Shown in pieces: positions 12,601 to 22,100 of a DNA stretch of 64,000 bases. The stretch is from Marthasterias glacialis (Eukaryota; Echinodermata; Asteroidea; Forcipulatida; Asteriidae), in NCBI GenBank assembly GCA_911728455.2, contig OU452221.1:7637047-7701046 (forward strand), in the 5' to 3' direction. Both the position numbers and the translations under genes were made by a program. A model generated the notes under the pieces. It was not told where the DNA came from. It saw nothing but the letters and a program-made list of their open reading frames with translations, and did not search any database. The first letter of the stretch is position 1, and every line of letters starts with the position of its first letter.

Positions 12601-15600
12601 ACTCAGTACTTTCCCCGAGTCCTGTGAAAAATAGTACTTGGGTGGGATTCGAAATCACGACCCCTGCCATTCCAGAGCAGAAGTCTTACCAACTAGACTA
12701 CCGAGACTGCCCAGCAGCTAGAGGCAGTTCGAATCCTATTAGCAGGTTATACTTCATTCGGGAAGGTGACTACAGTGACGTCAGAATATACTATTTATTT
12801 GGGGGTGAAAGTTACCATATTAATGCAGTCTATACTCCATAAGAGTAGCTTCATGACTAATTTAGAAGAGGTCTTTATGTTAAAAGTTGTGGACATATAT
12901 CTTGACTTACCGGCAAATTTGCTAAAACCATCCAGCACTGCACTACCAGTATCACCAGATGTTGCGACAAGAATTAGATATCTAAAAATGTAGATCGAAA
13001 ATGTAAAAAAAATAATAATAATAATAATAGTAACAGAGTATTTATAAGACGCACAGTATCCTGTGGCAATATCCCATTCAAAGGCACTGGTCAGTGAAAA
13101 GCACATATCGTCAGCTCAGAACTATAAGGTCATTAACTTCCGTAATCGACGAAAGGTTGTTAACATTTCCAAACCAAAAAACAGTAAATAAGATTTCAAA
13201 GTCAAAAACTAATGTTTGTCTATCCAAAAAGTAGTTTAACCTGTTATTCTAAACTACTTTTTGGATAGACAAACCATTAGTTTTTAATTTTAAATCTTAT
13301 TTACTGTTTTTTTTTTAGTTTGGAAATGTTAACAACCTTTTGTCGATTATGTAAGTTAATGACCTTATAGTTCTGAGCTGACGATATTATGTATTGAAGA
13401 TATTAAGTCTTAAGATAGCGTTTAAATGAAGAGATTTTCTTTAAATTTCTCCACTGGTCTGGTAAGGACTTCCAGAGAAGCGGAAAGGTCTCCGTAGGTT
13501 GCCAGGCCAGGTTGAGGAATGGAGAGTATCAGAGTGATGAAGAAGATCTGGAAGACTTTAGTCAGTGTATTTGACTGTTGACCGGGGGGGGGGGGGGGGG
13601 GGGAAGGAGGGACTTTGATTTTGCAAAGTCACCTCGTGCTGAAACAACCCCATAGCACTTCAGCAAAATACACCATTTGGAAGAACATAAATCTGAATGC
13701 CATCATACCAGATTGCAAAGATAAGTTCAAGTATAAAGCACGCAGACAACATTGGTTAATTGTCAAAGACCAGCTCTGAAATCAGTTATCAGAGTCACAA
13801 GAAAATATTAAACCCCATTATGTGTTTTCACATATCACGTTTAATTTTACTCATTTCTCTAAATATTTCAAGAGAAGTTTTCCATCATGTCCATCTTTAT
13901 ACTATGTAAGTTATGTGCAAATCTGTGAACATTTATATTTTCAATCTTCCCAATGTTGTGCACACTCTTTAACTGTACCTTTCTCTTGCTGCTTTACTTA
14001 ATACTGCCTGTGTGAAGAACTGTGGCATTATCTGAAGTGCTGAATCCTTAAAAGAAGCCGTTGGTCCATGAAAGACCTCCATGACGTACTGATTGTCTTG
14101 AAGATGGAAGACTGGAACGATGCTCTCGCTCTCAAACGTCTCTGAAGAATACGCCCGATCAACAGCATCTGCAAGAGACGCTGGGGGAAGGTCCAGAGGA
14201 TGAATCCACCGTTCAAGAATCCTCTGGGCTCTCTCCTGATAGGTACATCCAAGAAGCCGTTCCCACTCTCTGATGCCGAAACATGGGAGAGCCCTGTCTG
14301 GAACGTACAGCCCTCCGTCCCCAGCTAGACCTTGCAAGACCACATCCTTGAAATCAGGCTCTGGAGAATTTGATGATTCATCACGTTGGTCTCGGGTGGA
14401 AATGTAGCTGTAGCTTTCCTGGTAGTCCTCCAGAGCGAGTAGGACTTTCTCAGCGACTTTCTCGGGGTCTTCAAACCTCTCACAGATGATCCTGATGTCG
14501 TAGACCCCCTCATAGAACTGCTGTCTAAATCTGAGCAAGTCCAGCATTGAGGCTCCTGGTGATTGGCCGACGATGCGATCGACCTTCATCCGGTTCAGAC
14601 GCTCTGCGATGTCGTGCTCATCAACGTCCAGGAAGATGACGAGGCCTGTTTCAGCGGCATGTTGCAGTGACTGTCTGTGCATGGGAACCGATCCACTGAG
14701 GGAGAGGATGCTGCCACTCAGGTCCAAATTCAACAAGGCTTCTCCTTCTGCAGCCACAAAGTTATCAGGACCAACTTCAGTTAGCTTCAAGGATGAACAA
14801 AATGATTAAAAATTGTTACTTTTAGTTCATAAATGTTATTTTGTTATGATAAAAAACTCAGTGCATGTACTCAGTGCTATCTATATCCTGTGGGAAAATT
14901 CAACAAACACATCAGTAGTTGCGATGATAAAAAACACTCCACCCTGACAGTTGGGGACCATCAGGGCCTGAGGTGAAAGTCACATGCATTGCAGCTAGCA
15001 CATCGCGTTGGAATTGAACCCAGGACCTTTTATATTCCAGACCAGTGGCAGTACAGGTACTTAATGGAGATCTTCACAATTTGCCAGAGTGACAATATTC
15101 GTCTATATATAGGACAGTTGATTTTTTACTCGATGTGTCTCAGAACAAAAGTTACATTTTTCAACGGGGAAATAAGTCTAAAGTTTTAACCCCAAATGCT
15201 TATTGAAGTTCAAGAATAAAATATTGAGTATCTTGAGAACGGAGAGGTTTTACCACATACATGTACCACTTATTTCCTGCATCACTGCACAATGAGTATA
15301 GTGATGCCAACTTTTAGCTAGTTAGTTACGATGATCGTAACCCTCCATCCTCCCGATGGTTGGAAGATGGAGGGTTACGATCATCACAAGTATCTTTTTG
15401 TCGGTGGTCACAGTCTAATCCACAGACGTAGAGATATTAAAAAGTTCAAACATGAAGAAGAAAAAAACAGACTGAAAAACACATCTTGGTTCACCAATCA
15501 AAATTAGAAAATCCCTCAATGTTTAACAAATTTCCAACTGAGTTAAACTTGGTCAACATCTTTTGGCTTTCTAGTATGAAAGAAGTTTGGCTCTGAGCCC

Positions 15601-16264
15601 AACTAGGCCTACGTACTAGCTTAGTGTGCCATAGTTGCGATGATCGTAACCCTAGTCCTCTCTGACTGTCGGAGAGGATGGATGGTTTCGATCATCGCAA
15701 CTAAGTCATTAAGTGTGGCAAGGTTTCCAGATTGTCATAAACAGTGCCACACTAGGTGTGGATAAATTTTTCCCTACCTTTTTAGCCACGGTCATATTCC
15801 AGTATCTCTCCAAGTAATCATTGTCAAAGTCAATCACAGGCCTGCCAAGTTTATGGGCAAGAATTCTACCCACGGTGGTCTTCCCACAGCCTGGACTCCC
15901 CATCAAGATGATGTTACTCTTCTCCTGCCAAAATAAAAATTATTTGTTATAATATTCGGAGTATACATGTTATGCATGATCGGTTGATCTGCGTGATCGG
16001 TTGATCTGCGTGATCGGTTCTTCTAGGGCTAGGATTAGCCAACAGGGCCGAGTTATGATCATCCCAACATGACATTCATTGCCATACTCTCTATTTTGTA
16101 CTTACACCGAATCCAGTGGCGGTTAGCGTTAGCGATCTTGTTCCCCCGAATCTGACATTGTTATCACATCCCAGGCAGGCCCAAGACGATCTTTTAAGTA
16201 GACCAGAACAATATCTAGCAGTTTTCCCTGCAAAATATTTCCATCGAATTAAGCATTGTGCCAT
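6693..16264 (-). CDS. THNSL1: Threonine synthase-like 1, complete, 10 coding exons
   Basis: Coding exons in transcript order: 16264-16106, 15924-15778, 14784-13979, 12981-12911, 11944-11840, 11507-11239, 10399-10242, 8641-8548, 8164-8068, 7018-6693. All borders are GT-AG, all phases join, and the total is 743 residues, the length I recall for human THNSL1. Residues 1-53 (MAQCLIRWKYFAGK...) are rich in Arg/Lys and almost free of acidic residues, as in a mitochondrial presequence. Exon 2 has a Walker A loop GSPGCGKTT (Lys about 68) and a shikimate-kinase-type DFDND motif. The threonine-synthase part has GPTASFKD (PLP Schiff-base Lys about 348), ATSGDTGSA (about 377-385) and the phosphate loop PTGNFGN (about 505-511). 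Both catalytic halves therefore look intact. Animals do not make threonine, so the physiological substrate is uncertain. The start is the ATG at 16264, the only Met that gives a presequence in phase with exon 2. It is head to head with POLR1G. Confidence 0.95.
7215..7420 (+). mobile_element. tRNA-derived SINE, family S2
   Basis: Contains AAGCACTGTATACTCAGTGC, TGGGATTTGAACCCATGACC and TTCTAGAGCAGACGTCTTA, which recur at 12565, 35460 and 54665. The TTTGAACCC word is a tRNA B-box relic. It lies between the last two THNSL1 coding exons. Confidence 0.65.
7498..7632. mobile_element. Family C fold-back MITE
   Basis: Ends GTGGGTTTCACAAAGCGC and TTTTGTGAAATCCACC enclose repeats of TAGGACTAGTCCTAAG. 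It is intronic in THNSL1 and the same family as 4789-4910. Confidence 0.8.
7745..7835 (+). mobile_element. SINE S2, 5' fragment
   Basis: Only the 5' part is present (ACACCAATGTGTAATAGGCA, CTGTATACTCAGAGCTTTCC), ending in AACTCCACAGGCTACTC. Confidence 0.5.
7910..8048. mobile_element. Family D MITE (TAAGGCCATATCCGAATTG ends)
   Basis: The left end TTAGGCCGTGTCCGAATTG mirrors the right end CAATTCGGATATGGCCTTA. The interior has three near-tandem CACCATG words and CTTAGCAACA repeats. A second copy is nested in a SINE at 45742-45885. Confidence 0.7.
8820..8983. mobile_element. Single MITE with AAGCCCG...CGGGCTT ends
   Basis: The inverted ends are AAGCCCGGTTCATACTTCAC and GTGAAGCGGGCTT, with the TTCACGCGAA / TTCGCGTGAA core present on both sides. 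It lies in THNSL1 intron DNA, and no second copy was recognised. Confidence 0.65.
9126..9305 (+). pseudogene. LINE 3' end: reverse-transcriptase tail with one stop
   Basis: One frame reads RTGKLRRERQIRRRRDEIAT, then an internal stop, then KLLEEGFIQQDK. This resembles the RRWRDEI...W..L.EAFIQQ terminus of endonuclease-type LINEs. A GATGATG microsatellite follows directly, as is common at LINE 3' ends. Confidence 0.5.
9385..9690 (-). mobile_element. SINE S1, reverse orientation
   Basis: Reverse complement of the 61797 copy: ACCGGGGTAAACCCC, GTGTTCTGGGTTCTTTTAC, CTTAACGTCCCATCCGAAGG and GTCTTGCTCAAGGACACAAG in that order. It is inserted in THNSL1 intron DNA. Confidence 0.75.
10778..11040 (+). 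mobile_element. tRNA-derived SINE, family S3
   Basis: The S3 head GTTGGCGTAGTGGTTTCTTT is followed by TTTTCAGTCCCTAACT and TTTTCCTCCCATATCTAAAA. It ends in an AATAAAATAAAATAA tail, which supports RNA-mediated insertion. Intronic in THNSL1. Confidence 0.75.
12030..12285 (+). repeat. S1-related 3' module
   Basis: AGGAGTGAATGGGTGCCTGT, CGGTGCTGCATACTCC and TTCAGATGGTTTCAGGAATG are paralleled in the composite SINE at 34836-35190. The tRNA-like head is absent. Confidence 0.5.
12565..12760 (+). mobile_element. SINE S2 copy
   Basis: ACACCGATGTGTGTTAAGCA, GGGTGGGATTCGAAATCACG, TTCCAGAGCAGAAGTCTTAC and CTAGAGGCAGTTCGAATCC occur in family order. Intronic in THNSL1. Confidence 0.7.
13105..13387. repeat. 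Long near-perfect hairpin, arms about 135 bp, 11-base loop
   Basis: The left arm 13105-13238 and right arm 13250-13387 are reverse complements apart from a few substitutions and small length differences. Shared words include ATATCGTCAGCTCAGAACTA, CATTTCCAAAC and CCAAAAAGTAGTTTA. The loop is 13239-13249. It lies in the intron between THNSL1 coding exons 3 and 4. Confidence 0.9.
13584..13603. repeat. Uninterrupted run of 20 G
   Basis: A homopolymer of 20 G follows ACC. It may form a quadruplex or be an assembly-length artefact. Confidence 0.9.
13862..13975. mobile_element. Family B MITE remnant beside THNSL1 exon 3
   Basis: ATATTTCAAG, AAATCTGTGAACATTTAT and CCAATGTTG match the right third of the 4022-4378 element. 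The left end is missing. It stops a few bases from the exon 3 splice donor at 13978. Confidence 0.65.
15324..15391. repeat. Dispersed hairpin family H, copy 1
   Basis: The AGTTACGATGATCGTAACCC arm is followed by CTCCATCCTCC and mirrored by GATGGAGGGTTACGATCATC. It lies in the THNSL1 intron between exons 2 and 3. Confidence 0.85.
15633..15702. repeat. Hairpin family H, copy 2
   Basis: AGTTGCGATGATCGTAACCC is mirrored by CGATCATCGCAACT. The inner stem differs from copy 1 (AGTCCTCTC... / GGAGAGGAT), so only the outer stem is conserved. Confidence 0.85.
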
Positions 16265-16330
16265 TTTTTCTTCGCGTTTTCATTGCATTCCTTCGGAAAA
16301 TTTCTTCGAAGTGCGGCGTCTCTAAATTCT
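16265..16330 (-). promoter_or_regulatory. Likely THNSL1 5' UTR / promoter-proximal DNA
   Basis: Sequence directly upstream of the THNSL1 ATG. No TATA box or distinct motif is convincing, and the transcription start cannot be placed. Confidence 0.3.
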
Positions 16331-17050
16331 ACTGTCTGACTAGACTGTGGTGATGGGTGACCGTGGTGATGTGATGGCATCGTCTGCTATCAACTTGTGC
16401 GGTACCCCTTCTCATCGTCATAGGATTGTTGCATTGATTGCGCTCGATATTCAAGTACTGACTAAAGACTGTGCAGCATACAAAGAAGCTTTTGATTGGC
16501 CACATAACTAAAGATTGTATATTTTGACCAATGGAAAATACTTCAATACAGATAATAAATTTGGTAAGAAACGGTGCGGCCCTAACAGCGCTAGAGGGCG
16601 GTATTTTTGCTCTTATCTTCTCCACGTGTGTGTGTGTGGGAATTGTGCATTCTACCCTGACTCTACGGCAGAAGTACATGTCTCTGGATACCCCATGTCT
16701 CTCTGACCATCCATGCTCTGACTTGTACAGTTTTGTGTTGTTCGTCAGCATAAGGTATGTGAAATTGTTTTTGCATGGAGTTTGTTTCATAGATTTGTAT
16801 GGTGACCATGGAATGTTTTTCAAACATGTAGGCTATGACTGTGATGCGGGGTATATGCAAAGTCCACTTAAAAACACAGAAATTAAATGCGAACGTTAGA
16901 CTGGATTTTATGAAAGTTTATGAATTGAAATGTTATGATATTAACTGTTTTGTATAGGCCTACCTACCAGTATGCCACCAATATTCAATGTAAACTTGCC
17001 CACTGACAGTGACACTGTCAATGTCGTGCCCAAAACTTTCCGGAGTCAAA

Positions 17051-17107
17051 CAGTGTTTGCTGTCTACTAGTAGTAGTACTAGTACTGACACTGACAGCAA
17101 ACACTGT
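17051..17107. repeat. Short inverted repeat with ACAGTGTTTGCTGTC arms
   Basis: The 15-bp arms ACAGTGTTTGCTGTC and GACAGCAAACACTGT flank a CTAGTAGTAGTACTAGTAC spacer that can itself pair. It lies between the two head-to-head genes. Confidence 0.8.
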
Positions 17108-17394
17108 ACTAGTACTATATACTATTAGTATTAAAAGCATAGGCAGTGCAGTGCAGTGGACGCAAGACACTAGTTGGCAACAGACGTAGAATTGATGTGC
17201 TATATGAATGATATGTTGTTATGCCATGGGAATGAAAGTTTCATGTAGACAAGCCGTCAATTGTTTTCCATTACCCAACTCAGATGCTCGCGTTGTTGCT
17301 CCGCCCGGCGTTGTTGCAGTCAACTTGCCCACAAGTCTAGCATCCATTTTATATTTTGTGCTGCAAACCGACTGCTGTTTCTTTCACGTCATAT

Positions 17395-18182
17395 AATAGA
17401 CTGATTGCGCGACCCGCGTCACGTGACCACTTTTGGGTATAAAATGTAAACACACACGACATCCTCCATAGGAAAGGGTGGTACGGTACACGATGATTAA
17501 TGCATTTAGTTTATTCGATCGAGGCTTTTCTTGCTCGAAATCTATGAAAAGTATTCCAGAGTTTGTACCAGAGACCTTCAAGTGGCCGAATAAAGCCAGT
17601 AAGGACAGTTCCAACAAGTCTTGAAAAAGTACCGTATAAATGTGCACGATGTTTACAGCGCACGACGAAACATTAGGCCAGACGACCGCGATCACCACAC
17701 ACTTTTCAACACAAAAATTTCAAAGTTTTGAAGCTGAAATCCTCCACAGAAATTGCTTTCCAAAACTGTGTGATTCCTTTGCCTATTTGAAATTCTGCAA
17801 GGCTAGGTATTAATGCTCACTTTTCCAACGTTGTTTATCCTTTTTTTTTACAGTGATTTAGGCCTACATTACCAACAAAATAACAGACGGGTGGCTACAT
17901 AATAGTCGTCCGACGCCGGTAGTGCATGGCTAAAAAAACCTCTTTTTAGTAGAATTCTGTTGAATTATGAAACGGAGATGTGATTTAAATTAATGCTACA
18001 ACATACTACTTTGGGGCTGATTATACTAATTTATCACTTAACAAAAGTAAAATCGACTGTTTTCGAACTCACTCTGTGTCACGGCCTATCTCTTTACACG
18101 TATTTTGCCATCAGCTGTACGGCGTTATACCCAATAGGGGTCACGTGACCACATGTCAATTTTGTCGCGCAATAGGTCTATT
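17395..18182. mobile_element. 788-bp terminal-inverted-repeat element with CACGTG at both ends
   Basis: The left end AATAGACTGATTGCGCGAC pairs with the right end GTCGCGCAATAGGTCTATT (17 of 19). Further in, GTCACGTGACC and GGGTATAA / TTATACCC are also mirrored. No transposase frame is visible. It fills a third of the THNSL1-POLR1G intergenic space. Confidence 0.75.
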
Positions 18183-18414
18183 GGTCTGCGCTCTGGTGAA
18201 CTCACCAGTCAACCAATGAAATCGGCCGTTTTAGCTGCGGCTCCAAGAAGGTTTTGCGCAGGGTATTGCGTGTAGAAAATGTGCACACAAGCCGCGGCGC
18301 CTGGGATTTCTGGAATGGAATGTCCGGGCAACCTTTGTTCATGTATTCCGAATTCACACAAAAATACAAAGCTCATGTCATCCACTTTCTGGCAGGGAAA
18401 ATATTGGCGTGTAT

Positions 18415-18625
18415 ACATTTCATTCGGCGTATACTTGGTCGACCCAAGAAAGCGCTGGATGGACAACATCCCAGACGATCTCAAGGGCATCAACTTGAAC
18501 CTTATCCACGACCGGGAGGCATGGAGAAATGCAATCAGACCATGCTGACATGACCACGAATGCGTCCAACCCTCGACTACGGGGAACAAGAGACGTTAAA
18601 CGCATTGATGATGATAATGATGATG
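18415..18625 (+). pseudogene. LINE 3' end: reverse-transcriptase tail
   Basis: One frame reads GVYLVDPRKRWMDNIPDDLK and ends REAWRNAI before a stop, resembling the GRPKKRWMDN...DRxxWRxxI terminus of LINE polyproteins. A GATGATGATAATGATG microsatellite follows. Only the last few dozen codons survive. Confidence 0.6.
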
Positions 18626-19152
18626 ATGTTAACTGGTTAAGAATACAAAATAAAATCTCCACAATTAGGATGCATGCTAAACACGAAGGCGCTATTTGGC
18701 AAGCTTCAGTAGTAATTAATTTGACCTCATACCTGTAGACGCATGATCCAATCAGATCACAGTGTGTTACTAAACAGACACTATCTGGCACTGGAAAGCT
18801 TTTGGCATGAAATTGAGTTTCTAAATTGCGTTCAGCAGTACTAGACAAAGTTAGTGCATATGTATGATTTATGAACGTGATGAATGTCTATGGATGAATA
18901 TGGATGACCCTCAGTGTTTCTGTCATCCATGTTTGGAGAGCCTCGATATGGAAGGATGCATGTACGTGTGTATGTTAGAGGGTTGGGTTGGGATGCTGGG
19001 AGGTGGGGGTTGGGCTGGGGTTACAGTCAATTCAGAGCTCCTGAACCAGAGAATGAACAATAAAAGAGTGCATTTCTCATAACTAACATGACATCATTTT
19101 ATTTGTTTGTCAAAGAATCGTCAAGGAAAATCAACCGGCTCATTCAGAGACA

Positions 19153-22100
19153 ATGAAAGAGAAATCAACAAAGGGCAGTCCCTTCAAGTCAGCAGCCTTT
19201 GTTGAAGATGATCTGTCAGATTCAGACTCGGGGGAGGCCAGTGACAACAATAACGACAACAAGAACGACAACGACACAATCAACAGGTACCTAACAAAAC
19301 CTATAATCATTGATTTTTGTTTTATGTAAGTCGCTCTTAACAAGGCGCAAGGCCAGTCTAGGCTACAAGGAAAAAGAGAAAGAAAGCAGAAGAAAACTTG
19401 ATACATTCTGCTTAAATTGAGAAAGATAATACTAGATTGCAGGGAAACAACATACAGGCAAAGAGTTCCACAGTGAAGCAGTGCATGGGAAAAAAAACTA
19501 GTTGAGTACATTTTAGAATTGCATTTTGGAACTGTTATAGTGTAAGTATGGGAGAGGACGGAGAAGCGTGTAGTGCGTCCAAACGGACGGTTGACAGGGA
19601 CAACCAGTGATAAACCGTTGGAACACATCCCATGGTAATACCTATAGAAGAGGGAGAGTGACGATACATTATGATATATTATGATATTGGAAAACATTTG
19701 CTTCACAGTAACAAACCCACCAGACTCCAACAGCAAGTTTTGCAAAACCGAACACCCATTCGCGGCTGTCCCAGCAGTCAGTTGCTAAGTTTCTGGCAAG
19801 TTGGGTCTCAAACGAATTTTGTCTACAACTTCAATGCTTTAGGGTACTGGTTTGACTTTCCAAAGTTGTGTTCACATTTTCAGCTTTGAGTGCCCACCAG
19901 ACTTCCAGCAAGTAGAGTTCTCCAAAGAGGACGAGCCTCTCTACCTTGATGACATACAAGGATCTACTGAACTGTGGCTCATTAAGACACCATATGATGT
20001 AATTAAAGGCTCACCAGCAAAAATTATAGAGCGCCGAGGGTGCAAGATGGGTGCAACTCTGGCTGAAATGTAAAATCCCACAGGACGCCATTTCAGCAAG
20101 TAACTCTTTTGATACAACAATAGATCAGTGCAGACAATGACCATTGCTATCAACGGGAAACAAAACATTCACTTGCTGAAAAGGCGCCCATGCCTATTTC
20201 ACGTTCCAACAATACATAAAGCTCCAGTTCCCCATCTTGCGCCTTCGGCGCTCTGTAATCTTTGCTCACCAGCCATCTTGCATTCCTATTCATAAATTCA
20301 GGCAGCACCAAGTCTGGGTATCCCACATGCCTGAGTGCGCCCCATATCATGTGCAATAAGGCCCAAGGTTTGGTTGCAAATGGGACGCAGATGCACCATA
20401 TTTTTCCTTACTTCCACAGTTCTGTTGGGACAAAGAATTTGTCCTGCATCAAACTTGCGAACAAAGAAAAGAGCAACACAAAACAGTAGCGCTGTGTTTA
20501 AATTGTCTTAGGGTTTTCAACGTCATTGATATTGTTTTAGAAGGTTTGCACAAATAGCAACATCAAACCACTTCAAACAACTTGGATTTTACAATGTAAT
20601 TAGCCTTTTTGAGGTATGACGGACATCTCTATAGGAGTGCACTGTTTGGTTTGGGTGGGTGTATACAGACAAATTTACCCACACCAAATGGTGTCCTGGT
20701 AATGTGTCCTGGTAATGTGTCCAGACCATCTCAAAATGGCTTGTAATGTGTTCACGCATTACTAGGGCACTGATTGGTTTGGGTCAATTTGTCTGTGCAC
20801 ACCAAAACCAAACAGTGTGCTCCTATTTTCATAGTGTCTGCCATACCTCAAAAAGGCTAATGTTCTTGCAGAAGTTGAACTTACTGGTAGTCTCTTGGAC
20901 TGATGTGCGGATAGATATCAAACAGTTAGGTTCATGATTTTAAAACCATTCAATGCTTACATATACATCTTGCAGTCAGTACATATGATGCAATGCATGT
21001 ATTTGGATTTCAGAGTGGGATAAAGGTATGGCTTTTGCTGTTGCTATGGGGGTCCTATGGTTCAACGTTTGTTCACACGACCATCAAGCAGCAGCCACTT
21101 ATTAGAACACAGCCTTACTCTTTGTGTAGTACTGTCTTTGTATTGGACAACTAAACCGTCACACTACAATTGTTAACCAGTTCGCACCGGGGATCCTCAA
21201 TTTTTTTCCGTGCCATCTTGATGGGATTATTGTTGTTCAGAATTGCTGGAATCGTTTTTTCTTTGAGAGTACTGCTGGCATAAAAAACCCTGACTAAACA
21301 AAGCCAAGAGAACAAAGATTCTCATTGAAGCACCGGGATTTGTTGTTTCTCTAATGAGAAAATATAAAGTTCTTGTAGTGTGAATCGCAAAGCTCGGTCG
21401 TGTGACGTGGCCCAGGATTGGTCCTAAGACCAGAATCAAGGCTGGAATCTGGGTTCACTTGGACTTACCTGTATTGAACCGAAATACAATAACATACAAT
21501 GGTGGAAGCCTCTCAATGTCTTGTAATCGTCTTATAGCTCAGGCAATGGCTCTGGTTTAGTTAGTAACAGTACCAACTTCATGCCAACAACAAAATTGTT
21601 TAAAACTTGGAAGTTAGTCTCCCATGTTGCCTCTGTGCAGTATCAGGCATTCTTGTATTTCTTTTTCTGGTGTTGTGTTTTGGGAAGTTCAAGCCAAGCC
21701 TTTGTACCTTTTTCCTCCCAGTTTGATGCAAAAAGGCTCAATGGGGTAAATGTTTCGCTGAGCGGCCGACAGTTTTTGGATGAGGATGAAGACTCTGAGA
21801 TTTCATATGAACTACATGCATCCAAAAACACAGCCTCAGATATGGTGAGTGTCCGTGGTTTACTTTACTAATCGTAAATGCCATTTCTGTATTTGTTTTG
21901 TTTTATTTAACCAGGGTAGACTCATCATCAGGGGGGCCCTGGAGCCATTAAATCCATTTTCCCCCCAAATAGACCTTATTTTTGACTGCAAGAGGGTGCC
22001 CTTTGGGGGTAGATTGGGGGTAAAGCCATAGAAATAGTGTGGTAAACCAGATGCAATTAGACTTCTAATAAAGCAGTTAATATACAATTTTGAGGTGTTT

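Noticed and set aside
16329..16823. 164-codon open frame on the minus strand upstream of THNSL1
   Set aside because: Low-complexity His/Thr-rich end, no family, and not in phase with the THNSL1 exon; probably chance.
18420..18848. 142-codon minus-strand frame
   Set aside because: It is the antisense of a LINE 3' fragment on the plus strand.
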